A stretch of 7,014 nt of DNA from an uncultured bacterium (GCA_937924555.1 CALDSN010000227.1:1-7014), one strand, 5' to 3'; shown: positions 1 to 6,221, counted from the first letter of the stretch. Numbers and translations are program-made. Notes: generated by a model not told the origin, from the letters alone.

Positions 1-1680
1 ACTTGCCAAAACCACGTTTCCTAAAGAGAAGATCATTAGAGCTAATGCTGGGAACATACCCTTTGCATTAGCTTCATGATTCATGAAACCGAATACTTGG
101 ACAATGCTTCCTCCGACTAGAATAACTATGAATATCTGACCCATCAAAGGTAGTGACGGAAGCAGCATGAACCAGCTATAATAAGCAAGCATGGCGATTA
201 AAAACAATCCTTTCAGTTTGGATGGAAGAAAGTCCATCACACTGAAAAGCAGGAAAGCAATTATCGGATAGATTGCTGTTTGTCCAAGCTCGGGATAGTA
301 TCTGGTGATAAACAGTGACACCCCAACCATACTAAGTGCTGCCAGCACATTGGGAATCAACTTTGTTACCTTGTTTGAGAGTGTATTATCGGGCTGGATA
401 TCCTTAAACACGATGCCAAGCCAACGCATCAGATATACCACTTCGAATAAAGACCCCAATAGTAGTCCTGCCATCCAAGCCCAAGCCTTGGTTATTCCGA
501 ATATCTGCAGGAGTTGCCATTTGGCGAAGAAACTTGGGAACGGAGGGAAGCCCATCAAGGCAATTACGGCTATGGAGAACATAGCCAATAACGCATCGTT
601 GTTTCGTAGAGCACTCCATGAACCCAGAATATCCTTGTCTAGGTTTCCGGAAAGCCAGAAGAGGGTTGCTTTTGCAAGGAAGTTTGTCACCAATATCCCA
701 GAGGCAGTTAAAAGCACCATCCCTGAAGGTAGATTAAGTTGGTATAATGCGCTTAAGGAGAATATTATCAATCCGGTCTGAGCAGTTGAAGAATATCCCA
801 ATAGCCTTTTGGCACTTTTCTGTCGTAAACCTAATAGATTAGCCATTACAAAGCTAACCAATCCTGCTCCGCAAAGTACCGCTAACAAAGTTGGGCTGAA
901 TAGTGGCATTATCTTGTAAAACAGATAGAGCAAAGCTCCGGTATTTACCGTGGAGACTATTGCCCCAATACCACTATGAGTGCTCTGATACAAGTCCAAC
1001 GCCCATCCATTTGCCGGGAAAGGTTTCAACTCCAAGAAAACACCCATGGCTACCATAAACACTGCCACCTGATATCCTGCGCTATGCAATCCAGGAAGGG
1101 CAATCCAAGTGTCTATGTTTAACGTTCCGGTGTATCGGTAGGCAAACACAACACCAATCAAGAATATCGAACTTGATAACCCTCCTGCCAGCATATACTT
1201 TATCCCCGCAATCAGGGATTTTTTATCCTGTTGAAGGGCGATAAGCGCATAAGTAGCGATTGAGAGAATCTCCATAAAAACAAAAGTATTGAATATGTCT
1301 CGGGTGAGAACCAAACCATTGGCACCAAGAATCACCAAGAGATACAAGGCAATCGGTTGTGCACCAAGTTCCTCAAACTCACGATAAAGGTATATTGCGC
1401 CAAGTAGCCCCACGATGTTTATCAACAACACGAGAATCGCTTCCACATAGCCGAACTTCAAGGCAATAGACAGCGGCGCAGGGAACCCTGCACTCACCAC
1501 CACGGTTTTAATTGGTTCTATCAGGTGAAGCATCTTAAGCTGCCATATTGCTGCTCCGGCAGCGGTAGCCATCACACCGTATTGCACGAAGATACTTAGT
1601 TTACGATGTAGTTTATCCACCAAGGCAATCAGGAATGCAGCAGCCAGAAAGAGGGCAATCAGATACATGGGGTTTACCAT
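1..1680 (-). CDS. mnhD: MnhD/NuoL-M-N-like antiporter subunit, long, 3' end beyond window
   Basis: Polytopic membrane subunit of the proton-conducting antiporter family (MrpD, NuoL/M/N, MbhH), which moves H+ or exchanges it for Na+. The frame is open for 560 codons with no stop before the window edge. ATG at 1680 overlaps the mnhC stop by 7 bases and has GAGGAG 5 bases upstream; a second ATG (1668) is possible. Visible family marks: TM5 Glu137 in FVFMEIL, Lys337 in FLAKATLF (His usually four residues before is Asn333), the GFPPFPSFFAK motif with Lys387. Around the TM7 FP motif the sequence is ELKPFPANGW: Glu217 sits five residues before Pro222, where the family Lys normally is, and Lys219 is two residues on. 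The TM8 Lys is absent (NTGALLY, 246-252). MrpD is usually about 490-500 residues; here residues from about 468 on look like the start of another antiporter module. Last gene of the operon visible here. Confidence 0.88.
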   Translation of the reverse strand, partial: MVNPMYLIALFLAAAFLIALVDKLHRKLSIFVQYGVMATAAGAAIWQLKMLHLIEPIKTVVVSAGFPAPLSIALKFGYVEAILVLLINIVGLLGAIYLYREFEELGAQPIALYLLVILGANGLVLTRDIFNTFVFMEILSIATYALIALQQDKKSLIAGIKYMLAGGLSSSIFLIGVVFAYRYTGTLNIDTWIALPGLHSAGYQVAVFMVAMGVFLELKPFPANGWALDLYQSTHSGIGAIVSTVNTGALLYLFYKIMPLFSPTLLAVLCGAGLVSFVMANLLGLRQKSAKRLLGYSSTAQTGLIIFSLSALYQLNLPSGMVLLTASGILVTNFLAKATLFWLSGNLDKDILGSWSALRNNDALLAMFSIAVIALMGFPPFPSFFAKWQLLQIFGITKAWAWMAGLLLGSLFEVVYLMRWLGIVFKDIQPDNTLSNKVTKLIPNVLAALSMVGVSLFITRYYPELGQTAIYPIIAFLLFSVMDFLPSKLKGLFLIAMLAYYSWFMLLPSLPLMGQIFIVILVGGSIVQVFGFMNHEANAKGMFPALALMIFSLGNVVLAS

Positions 1681-2045
1681 TTCAACTCCTCATAGTCATC
1701 AATATTCAGGCTACCATGCACTTTAAAAAGCCGGATGGTGAAGCTCAGCATCAAGGCTGTTACTGCCAGACCAATAACAATGGCAGTTAAAACCAATGCA
1801 GAGGGGACAGGATCCACCACTTTAGTCACTAATTTCATACCCGTTGATACAGAGCTTTGCATTTTCACCGCGGTATCGATTATTGGTGCTGTTGCCCCTT
1901 TTACATACCCCAGAGCTACGATGATCAGGTGGATACCTGTATCTACTATGGAGAATCCTATAATAATCCTGATGATGTTCTTCTTGGCAAGCATTGCCCA
2001 AATACCGATGATCACCAGGATGAATCCGCCTATCAATACAATCAT
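1674..2045 (-). CDS. mnhC: MnhC/MrpC (NuoK-like) antiporter subunit
   Basis: Small three-helix membrane subunit homologous to NuoK and MbhG, part of the ion-conducting half of Mrp/Mbh complexes. The protein is 123 residues, a usual length for the family. Hydrophobic stretches lie at about 3-20, 24-46 and 80-107. The family signature DPVPSALVLTAIVIGLAVTA lies at 78-97, and GATAP precedes it at 50-54. The loop between them (about 55-77) is polar and rather long. The ATG at 2045 overlaps the stop of the upstream MnhB gene as ATGA, with GGGAGG about 9 bases upstream, so translation is probably coupled. Its own stop overlaps the mnhD start. The assignment is firm at family level; whether the complex is a Mrp antiporter or an Mbh-type complex cannot be decided from this subunit. 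Confidence 0.93.
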   Translation of the reverse strand: MIVLIGGFILVIIGIWAMLAKKNIIRIIIGFSIVDTGIHLIIVALGYVKGATAPIIDTAVKMQSSVSTGMKLVTKVVDPVPSALVLTAIVIGLAVTALMLSFTIRLFKVHGSLNIDDYEELKW

Positions 2046-2743
2046 TGGTCACAACCTCCCGCTTGCATGGAATCTATTACGCTGGAAAGCTCTGATCCAA
2101 CTTTCAAGCCGATGAAACTATATATTACCGGCACTGCACCGGATGAGAACAAATATAGGTATTCACCCATCGGTAGATACCTGGGGTCCAAGAATGATGA
2201 TACTCCAAGTAATAGTAAACCTAACACACCCATAATTACATAGCCTACTCCGGAAAGCGATTCACTGAAGTGGATTATGCCATGGGAGAATTTGAAATCT
2301 ACCCGTGCCAGTACAAGCAGCAGTATTCCTGAGGCTATCACTACCCCACCCTGAAAACCGCCACCGGGACTTAAGTGTCCGTGGCTGAAGATATAAACAC
2401 CCAAAAGGATAATCAAGGGGCTCATAAAAGCTGCGCCAGTCTGCAATATCTCCGATCCATGCCTTCTTGTCTCACTATTTTTACGCTTCCGTCGAAGTAG
2501 GAATCCAACGCCGGCAGTAGCGAGAAACAACACGGTGACTTCACCCAAAGTATCCAATCCACGGTAGGTTACCACCACAGCGGTAACGGTATTTGGCATG
2601 TTCAGGTCTTTTACACTTCCGTACACATAGGTGTTTGCCAGATCATTTAAGCCTGTTGCAACAGAGTATTCCTCCACCAGAGGATAGAACATAAACGCCA
2701 TTCCAATTACCGCCACAATAATCAAAAGATACTTAATCATCAT
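2042..2743 (-). CDS. mnhB: MbhE-MnhB fused antiporter subunit
   Basis: A 233-residue membrane protein that joins two units of the Mrp/Mbh family. Residues 1 to about 85 resemble MbhE, i.e. the extreme C-terminal part of MrpA: two hydrophobic segments with NTVTAVVVTYRGLDTLGE at 51-68. A basic linker (RRKRK, 84-88, and RRHG, 93-96) leads into an MnhB domain (about 97-233) with the hallmark GHLSPGGGFQGG at 122-133 and further helices. In Pyrococcus Mbh the same parts are separate genes (mbhE, mbhF); in Mrp operons the first part belongs to MrpA. Two ATGs stand in tandem at 2743 and 2740. The GGGAGG box is only 2 bases from the first and 5 from the second, so 2740 may be the real start. It overlaps the MbhD gene by up to 11 bases and mnhC by 4. 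Confidence 0.92.
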   Translation of the reverse strand: MMIKYLLIIVAVIGMAFMFYPLVEEYSVATGLNDLANTYVYGSVKDLNMPNTVTAVVVTYRGLDTLGEVTVLFLATAGVGFLLRRKRKNSETRRHGSEILQTGAAFMSPLIILLGVYIFSHGHLSPGGGFQGGVVIASGILLLVLARVDFKFSHGIIHFSESLSGVGYVIMGVLGLLLLGVSSFLDPRYLPMGEYLYLFSSGAVPVIYSFIGLKVGSELSSVIDSMQAGGCDQ

Positions 2744-2981
2744 CCCCTCCCTTTGTTTGTTTCAATGCGTAGAGGAAAACAACCGTGGTCAAACCAGCCC
2801 CAATGGTGGCTTCGGTCATGGCTACATCCGGAGCTCCATATATTAGGAATATTATGGAGGCAGAAAGGCTGATGATCCCTGAGGCAATAACTGCGCTTAA
2901 CGTGCGTTTTGTGTATATGGCATACACTGCAGCAATAATGCTAAGCAGCAGCAATAATATTAAAGCTAAGATATCAGGCAT
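2733..2981 (-). CDS. mbhD: MbhD-like (DUF4040) antiporter subunit, MrpA C-terminal piece
   Basis: An 82-residue membrane protein corresponding to a piece of the MrpA C-terminal region that is a free-standing gene (mbhD) in Mbh-type operons. Three hydrophobic segments lie at about 3-22, 28-48 and 58-73. The conserved GAPDVAMTEATIGAG motif is at 49-63, and the C-terminus is acidic (GGDDD). The ATG at 2981 is chosen over a longer frame reaching back to 3077, because AAGGAG lies 7 bases upstream and the longer version would lie deep inside mnhG. It overlaps mnhG by 8 bases and the next gene by up to 11. No gene for the large N-terminal NuoL-like half of MrpA is present in this window, so this is a split, Mbh-style arrangement. 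Confidence 0.9.
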   Translation of the reverse strand: MPDILALILLLLLSIIAAVYAIYTKRTLSAVIASGIISLSASIIFLIYGAPDVAMTEATIGAGLTTVVFLYALKQTKGGDDD

Positions 2982-3312
2982 TGCTTTTCTCCTTGCTTTC
3001 ATCCTCGGCAAGGTTATCTCGGAGGGATTTATCAGTAAGTTTGATACCTGCAAAGTGAGCCGCTCTTGCCAGGGCATGCGAACTGATGGGATTGGTGAAG
3101 AGAATAAAAAGCACCAAGAGGATTAGTTTCGGCAACCATTCATTGATAGCCAAACCAATTCCCAATAAGGTTAACATCGAACCCAGAGTTGTTGCTTTTG
3201 TGCCAGCCTGCATACGATTATATACATCCGGCATGCGCAACACACCCATGGCTCCCAAAAACAGGAAAAGCGAACCAAGAATACAGACAATTGAGCCTAT
3301 CAGTAGCATCAT
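2974..3312 (-). CDS. mnhG: MnhG/MrpG antiporter subunit
   Basis: Small membrane subunit of the Mrp/Mnh family, equivalent to MbhC, 112 residues. The signature GAMGVLRMPDVYNRMQ is at 20-35, followed by TKATTLGSMLTLLG at about 39-52. Hydrophobic segments lie at about 3-22, 43-57 and 62-76, and a charged tail from about 90 probably faces the cytoplasm. The tail contains HALARAAHFAGIK, commonly seen in this family as S.AxARAA. The ATG at 3312 overlaps the mnhF stop as ATGA and has GGAGG 7 bases upstream. The 3' end overlaps the MbhD gene. In Mrp/Mbh complexes, E, F and G form a helical bundle beside the B/C/D subunits; its role in transport is structural or accessory as far as is known. Confidence 0.94.
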   Translation of the reverse strand: MMLLIGSIVCILGSLFLFLGAMGVLRMPDVYNRMQAGTKATTLGSMLTLLGIGLAINEWLPKLILLVLFILFTNPISSHALARAAHFAGIKLTDKSLRDNLAEDESKEKSNA

Positions 3313-3578
3313 AATCCCCCCTCCAAGTACCTTGCTATGGCGATCACACCCAAGAAACTGAGCAAGCCATATACAATGGATACATCCAGATAGATAATCC
3401 TGTTAGAGCGCATGGATATAAAGGCAATTATGGCAATTCCGATTATAGTCATAGTGTCCAGAGCTACCACTCTATCTGCAGCGCTGGGCCCCATCAGAAA
3501 CCTGATAAAGGCTAAAATCATGGCTATCAGTGAAATGTAGTAGGCTATGTTAAAAAGGATATTGGCAACATTATCCAA
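3309..3578 (-). CDS. mnhF: MnhF/MrpF antiporter subunit, TTG start
   Basis: An 89-residue three-helix membrane subunit equivalent to MbhB. The family signature GPSAADRVVALD lies at 30-41, between the first and second helices, and YLDVSIVYGLLSFLGVIAIA in the last third forms helix three. The start is TTG at 3578: a near-perfect ribosome-binding site GGAGGTGAT begins 11 bases upstream, with 6 bases between GGAGG and TTG, and no in-frame ATG lies near. The TTG overlaps the mnhE stop by 8 bases (TTGGATAA). The 3' end overlaps mnhG by 4 bases. The weak start codon with a strong binding site and an upstream overlap suggests that output is tied to mnhE translation. Confidence 0.93.
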   Translation of the reverse strand: MDNVANILFNIAYYISLIAMILAFIRFLMGPSAADRVVALDTMTIIGIAIIAFISMRSNRIIYLDVSIVYGLLSFLGVIAIARYLEGGL

Positions 3579-4065
3579 AGATCACCTCCAGATGCCGTTC
3601 GAAAGTGCTAACAATGGTATTTGTAGCAGTTTCAATATCGTCTGATTTGATATCAATCCAGTGGATGTAAAGGTATTCGCCCTTTGCTTCCACAGTCATG
3701 GTGCCCGGTGTTAAAGTAATGGAGTTCGTCAGCACGATTCTTCCCAGCTTGCTTTTTAGCTTCGTACGTACTTTCACAATACCGGGATTGATAGGTAGGC
3801 TGGGGGATAGAACCCTGCGGGCAACATCAATGGCACTCTTGAACAGCTCAATGCAAAAAACTAACAGATACAATGCTAAGTGCATGATTGCCAAGGGGGT
3901 GAGCTTCAAATCTGCAAGAATACTCAAGCTAGGGGCAAAAACCAAACTGATTATCACCGCGGCAATGGAACCTACAATCAATTCGTCCCCACGCCATCCG
4001 GTTAATACAACCCAAAGTAAGATTAGTATCAAATAGCTTATTATGAACGCTTTAACACTGCGCAT
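3571..4065 (-). CDS. mnhE: MnhE/MrpE antiporter subunit
   Basis: First gene of the antiporter operon: a 164-residue membrane subunit equivalent to MbhA. Hydrophobic segments lie at about 6-21, 29-50 and 58-75, followed by a soluble C-terminal domain. The family hallmark NSITLTPGTMTVE is at 114-126, with YLYIHWID at 131-138. The length is normal for the family. The ATG at 4065 is preceded by GGGAGG 4 bases upstream, and no coding sequence lies in the 393 bases before it, so this is the operon start. Having E, F and G ahead of B, C and D is the order seen in Mbh/Mbx-type clusters and not the standard Mrp order. The identification is firm; its exact role in the complex is not known in detail. 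Confidence 0.94.
   Translation of the reverse strand: MRSVKAFIISYLILILLWVVLTGWRGDELIVGSIAAVIISLVFAPSLSILADLKLTPLAIMHLALYLLVFCIELFKSAIDVARRVLSPSLPINPGIVKVRTKLKSKLGRIVLTNSITLTPGTMTVEAKGEYLYIHWIDIKSDDIETATNTIVSTFERHLEVIFG
3579..3590 (-). promoter_or_regulatory. Strong ribosome-binding site deciding the mnhF TTG start
   Basis: On the minus strand this stretch reads GGAGGTGAT followed by CT and then TTG. The nine bases are an almost full complement of the 16S rRNA 3' tail and sit at normal distance from the TTG codon. They lie inside the 3' end of mnhE. This is what supports a TTG start. Confidence 0.75.
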
Positions 4066-4092
4066 CTAACCTCCCGGTTAAAAGATACTAAC

Positions 4093-4121
4093 ATGATAAT
4101 GCAAGCAAACCCAAATGCAAA
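4093..4121 (-). promoter_or_regulatory. Candidate promoter of the antiporter operon
   Basis: On the minus strand TTTGCA (4121-4116) and TATCAT (4098-4093) are separated by 17 bases and lie 28 bases before the mnhE start. Each box has four matches to the sigma-70 hexamer. A direct repeat AATGCAA (4098-4104 and 4114-4120, plus strand, 16 bases apart) overlaps both boxes. The call rests on position and weak consensus only; the host's promoter code is not known. Confidence 0.25.
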
Positions 4122-4353
4122 CATTTTGTTATGTTCCTTTAAAAAAAGTGCACAAGACAACCATTAATGAGGGTTAACATGTGACATTATGTGATGTTGT
4201 TATGGTACTATTCCCAAACTATAGTTGCTTTGTGGATGGTGAATTGTACTTGTTTCGAGCTAATTGTCCAAGGATTGCAGAAATCCGGGTACTATGGAAT
4301 GGGTAATGAACCCTGAGAAGGCTGGGAGGCAGAACAGCGCATTTCTGCTTCTT

Positions 4354-4438
4354 CCCTGAGATCATTGCATGATCATTACATAATCATTGCATAAGAAACA
4401 TGCAATGATTATGCAGTGATCATGCAATTCTAGCAGGG
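4354..4438. repeat. Large inverted repeat built of 11-base units
   Basis: Two 29-base arms, 4364-4392 and 4400-4428, are inverted copies matching at 27 of 29 positions, with a 7-base loop (AAGAAAC, 4393-4399). An outer CCCTG/CAGGG stem (4354-4358 with 4434-4438) extends it, and AGA/TCT can pair in between with small bulges. The left arm is itself three consecutive 11-base units of the form ATCATTGCATN (4361, 4372, 4383; the middle one has A for G), and the right arm repeats the unit in reverse. It lies 20 bases past the permease stop, so it may end or protect the importer transcript. On the minus strand no run of T follows, so it is not a textbook intrinsic terminator. A protein-binding array or a dispersed palindromic element is the alternative. 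Confidence 0.8.
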
Positions 4439-4458
4439 GACCCAGCAGTGGGAAGGGC

Positions 4459-5376
4459 TTATTTCTTCAGCAATAACCACATAAAGAAGGGGCATCCCAG
4501 AAAGGAAGTGATAACACCAACAGGGAGCTCTATACTAAGCAGGTGCTTGGCAAGCATATCGCAAGCCAGCAGGAAGATACCCCCTGTCCATAGGGATAGC
4601 AAGTAGATGTGCCGTTGTCCTGTGGGAACGAAAAACCGCACAATATGGGGAACAATCAAGCCGACAAAGCCGATGATGCCCGCATATGCCACACTAACTC
4701 CAATCACGATAGAACTGAGCACAAAAATCTCCCTGCGGAGTTTCACAACATTAATCCCCAAGCTTCCGGCGTAAATATCACCGTTACTCAAAAGGTCAAT
4801 CGCGGGACAGCGAAACCAGAGATATGCCAGGATGAGCAGGGAAAAGGAGAAGAGAACCATGAAACTAAGCCATTCCCCTCCGCTAAAGATGCGTCCCAGA
4901 TTTCCCATTAAAGTCCCAAGGATTAAAGCAGTGTCCTGCAAGTTCAAATACATCATCAGCGAGATTCCCGCAGCAAAGAACATGCCGGCAATCACCCCGG
5001 AGATGAGTAATCGGCTTTTATCGAAGCGACCTCTCTGATGGGCAAGCTTCCACACCAATATCATCGTTACTCCTGCGCCGGCAAAGGCACCCAGTGGCAT
5101 TAGGATGATGTAGCCGCATAGCCCGGCAAGGATGCTGCCAAAAGCCGAACCGGATGAGATGCCCAGGATGTAAGGTTCTGCCAAGGGATTTCCCAACATC
5201 ACCTGGTATAAGCTGCCGATTCCCGCCAGGGACATCCCCACAAAAAGGGTAAGTAACAGCCGGGGCAATCGCACTTGGCTTACGATGTTTGCGCTTGGGC
5301 TGCCATAGGATAGATAAGCATAGATTAGAGCAACACTGAGCAGAAGGAAAATGAAGAAAAAAAGCTTGTGCTTCAT
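4459..5376 (-). CDS. FecCD/BtuC-family ABC importer permease
   Basis: Inner-membrane permease of the type II ABC importer family that takes up cobalamin, iron-siderophores, heme or metal chelates. The 305-residue protein is nearly all hydrophobic helices. Family motifs: RLPR at 36-39, GNPLAEPYILGISSGSAFG at 62-80 (lining the pathway), GIIGFVGLIVPHIVR at 233-247 (the coupling region that contacts the ATPase), and ELPVGVITSFLGCPFF at 283-298 near the C-terminus. Usual members have about 325-340 residues; the shortfall is mostly in the loop between TM1 and RLPR, here only about 12 residues. The ATG at 5376 overlaps the binding-protein stop as ATGA, with AAGGA 3 bases upstream. The stop is followed by a noncoding gap and not by the usual ATPase gene. 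The substrate cannot be told from the permease. Confidence 0.93.
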   Translation of the reverse strand: MKHKLFFFIFLLLSVALIYAYLSYGSPSANIVSQVRLPRLLLTLFVGMSLAGIGSLYQVMLGNPLAEPYILGISSGSAFGSILAGLCGYIILMPLGAFAGAGVTMILVWKLAHQRGRFDKSRLLISGVIAGMFFAAGISLMMYLNLQDTALILGTLMGNLGRIFSGGEWLSFMVLFSFSLLILAYLWFRCPAIDLLSNGDIYAGSLGINVVKLRREIFVLSSIVIGVSVAYAGIIGFVGLIVPHIVRFFVPTGQRHIYLLSLWTGGIFLLACDMLAKHLLSIELPVGVITSFLGCPFFMWLLLKK

Positions 5377-6212
5377 CTATCCTTGCCAGAGAAAAGTTCT
5401 TGCAGTTTGTGCATTCCATACATGCTGCGAGGTGTGGCACGCTGGATCAGATCGGGGTTAATATCCTTCTCGAAGTATATTCTACCCTTGCGGATAGCGG
5501 GGATATCCTGCCAACCTTTACGAGATTTGATGCTTTTAATGCTGTCTTGCGAGTAACAAATCATGATGTCTGGCTTGGCAGCAATCACCGCTTCAGGGTT
5601 TACCCGCGCATAATCACGCTCCAGTGTGGAGAAGATATTGTCACCTCCCGCAGTCTCAATTAACTCACCCACATAAGACGAATCGGACACGCTCATCAGT
5701 GGATCGCGATAAATCTCCAGATACACCTTGGGGTGGGGGAGATTCTTGGCCATTGCTTTGATGTTGTTTATATCGGCTTCCATGCTAAGAACAAGGTTGT
5801 GAGCATCGGGAATCCTATTCGTAATCTCACCCAGGCGAATGATCTCTTGCTTCAGCGCTGCAATGCTTTTCGGGTAGATGACCTCAACTCTATAGCCAAG
5901 CTTTTTGAGTTCTGCTGCTGACCCTTCCTGTTCCAATGCGCTGGTGAAGATTATCTCCGGGTTAAGGGCGATGATGGCTTCCTTATCTATGGCACTGAAG
6001 CTGCCCACATTGGTCTTCTCCGCGAGAAATGGAGGGTAGTTGCATTCCTCCGTCACGGCGATAATATCGTCCTTTATGCCCATGGAACACAAGATTTCCG
6101 CTACCTCTGGGGATAAGACTACATAACCGGATGGCTGCTTCTGTACTTGCTTTTTGCACGAAACCATGCACAATAGAACAACAATAATCAGGGTATAATG
6201 TATGTACTTCAC
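5373..6212 (-). CDS. BtuF-like ABC importer substrate-binding lipoprotein
   Basis: Periplasmic-side binding protein of the BtuF/FhuD/FecB fold (type III solute-binding protein), delivering ligand to the permease encoded next. GTG at 6212 is preferred: AGAGG lies 4 bases upstream, and it gives a compact lipoprotein signal with Lys2, a hydrophobic core at 4-17 and lipobox MVSC with Cys19 then KK. The ATG at 6245 would add 11 residues and has no ribosome-binding site. From GTG the protein has 279 residues, normal for the family. The N-lobe shows VVLSPEVAEILCSMGI, then EECNYPP (about 55-61), VGSF and LNPEIIF; the C-lobe shows SYVGELIETAGGDNIF, NPEAVIAAKPDIMI and a final RATPRSMYGMHKLQEL. The CNYPP/VGSF pattern recalls cobalamin-type binders, but siderophore, heme or metal chelate remain possible. 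It is first in a two-gene operon. Confidence 0.9.
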   Translation of the reverse strand: MKYIHYTLIIVVLLCMVSCKKQVQKQPSGYVVLSPEVAEILCSMGIKDDIIAVTEECNYPPFLAEKTNVGSFSAIDKEAIIALNPEIIFTSALEQEGSAAELKKLGYRVEVIYPKSIAALKQEIIRLGEITNRIPDAHNLVLSMEADINNIKAMAKNLPHPKVYLEIYRDPLMSVSDSSYVGELIETAGGDNIFSTLERDYARVNPEAVIAAKPDIMICYSQDSIKSIKSRKGWQDIPAIRKGRIYFEKDINPDLIQRATPRSMYGMHKLQELFSGKDR

Positions 6213-6216
6213 TTGA

Positions 6217-6221
6217 CCTCT
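6217..6221 (-). promoter_or_regulatory. Ribosome-binding site supporting the GTG start at 6212
   Basis: AGAGG on the minus strand, 4 bases before GTG. The upstream ATG at 6245 has no comparable purine-rich stretch before it (CTGTTATTCAC precedes it). This favours the GTG and the shorter signal peptide. Confidence 0.5.

Larger units (their letters stand above)
4066..4458. other. Intergenic region between importer and antiporter operons
   Basis: A 393-base gap with no convincing gene on either strand. Next to mnhE are its ribosome-binding site and a weak promoter candidate. Around 4176-4198 there is an imperfect dyad (AACAT...ATGTT enclosing ACATTATGT) that also contains the direct repeat ATGTGA (4179 and 4189); it could be an operator but is too irregular to assign. 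A plus-strand frame of 34 codons (4202-4306) has no ribosome-binding site and is not called. From 4354 to 4438 lies the large inverted repeat listed separately. No RNA gene was recognised. Confidence 0.6.

Noticed and set aside
305..781. Plus-strand open frames opposite the antiporter genes
   Set aside because: They lie antisense to genes with clear family motifs and encode no recognisable protein; they are shadows of the minus-strand coding sequence.
2982..3077. Longer N-terminus for the MbhD-like gene
   Set aside because: It would lie within mnhG and add a non-membrane charged stretch; the ATG at 2981 has AAGGAG at the right spacing and gives the family length.
4176..4198. CRP/FNR-like operator before mnhE
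   Set aside because: The TGTGA copies are direct and not inverted, and the outer and inner dyads have different centres, so no defined operator can be supported.
4202..4306. Small plus-strand gene of 34 codons
   Set aside because: No ribosome-binding site, no recognisable features, and such a length arises easily by chance in noncoding DNA.
4354..4438. CRISPR array or standard intrinsic terminator
   Set aside because: The units are contiguous 11-mers with inverted copies and no unique spacers, so it is not CRISPR. No T-run follows the hairpin in the direction of the importer transcript.
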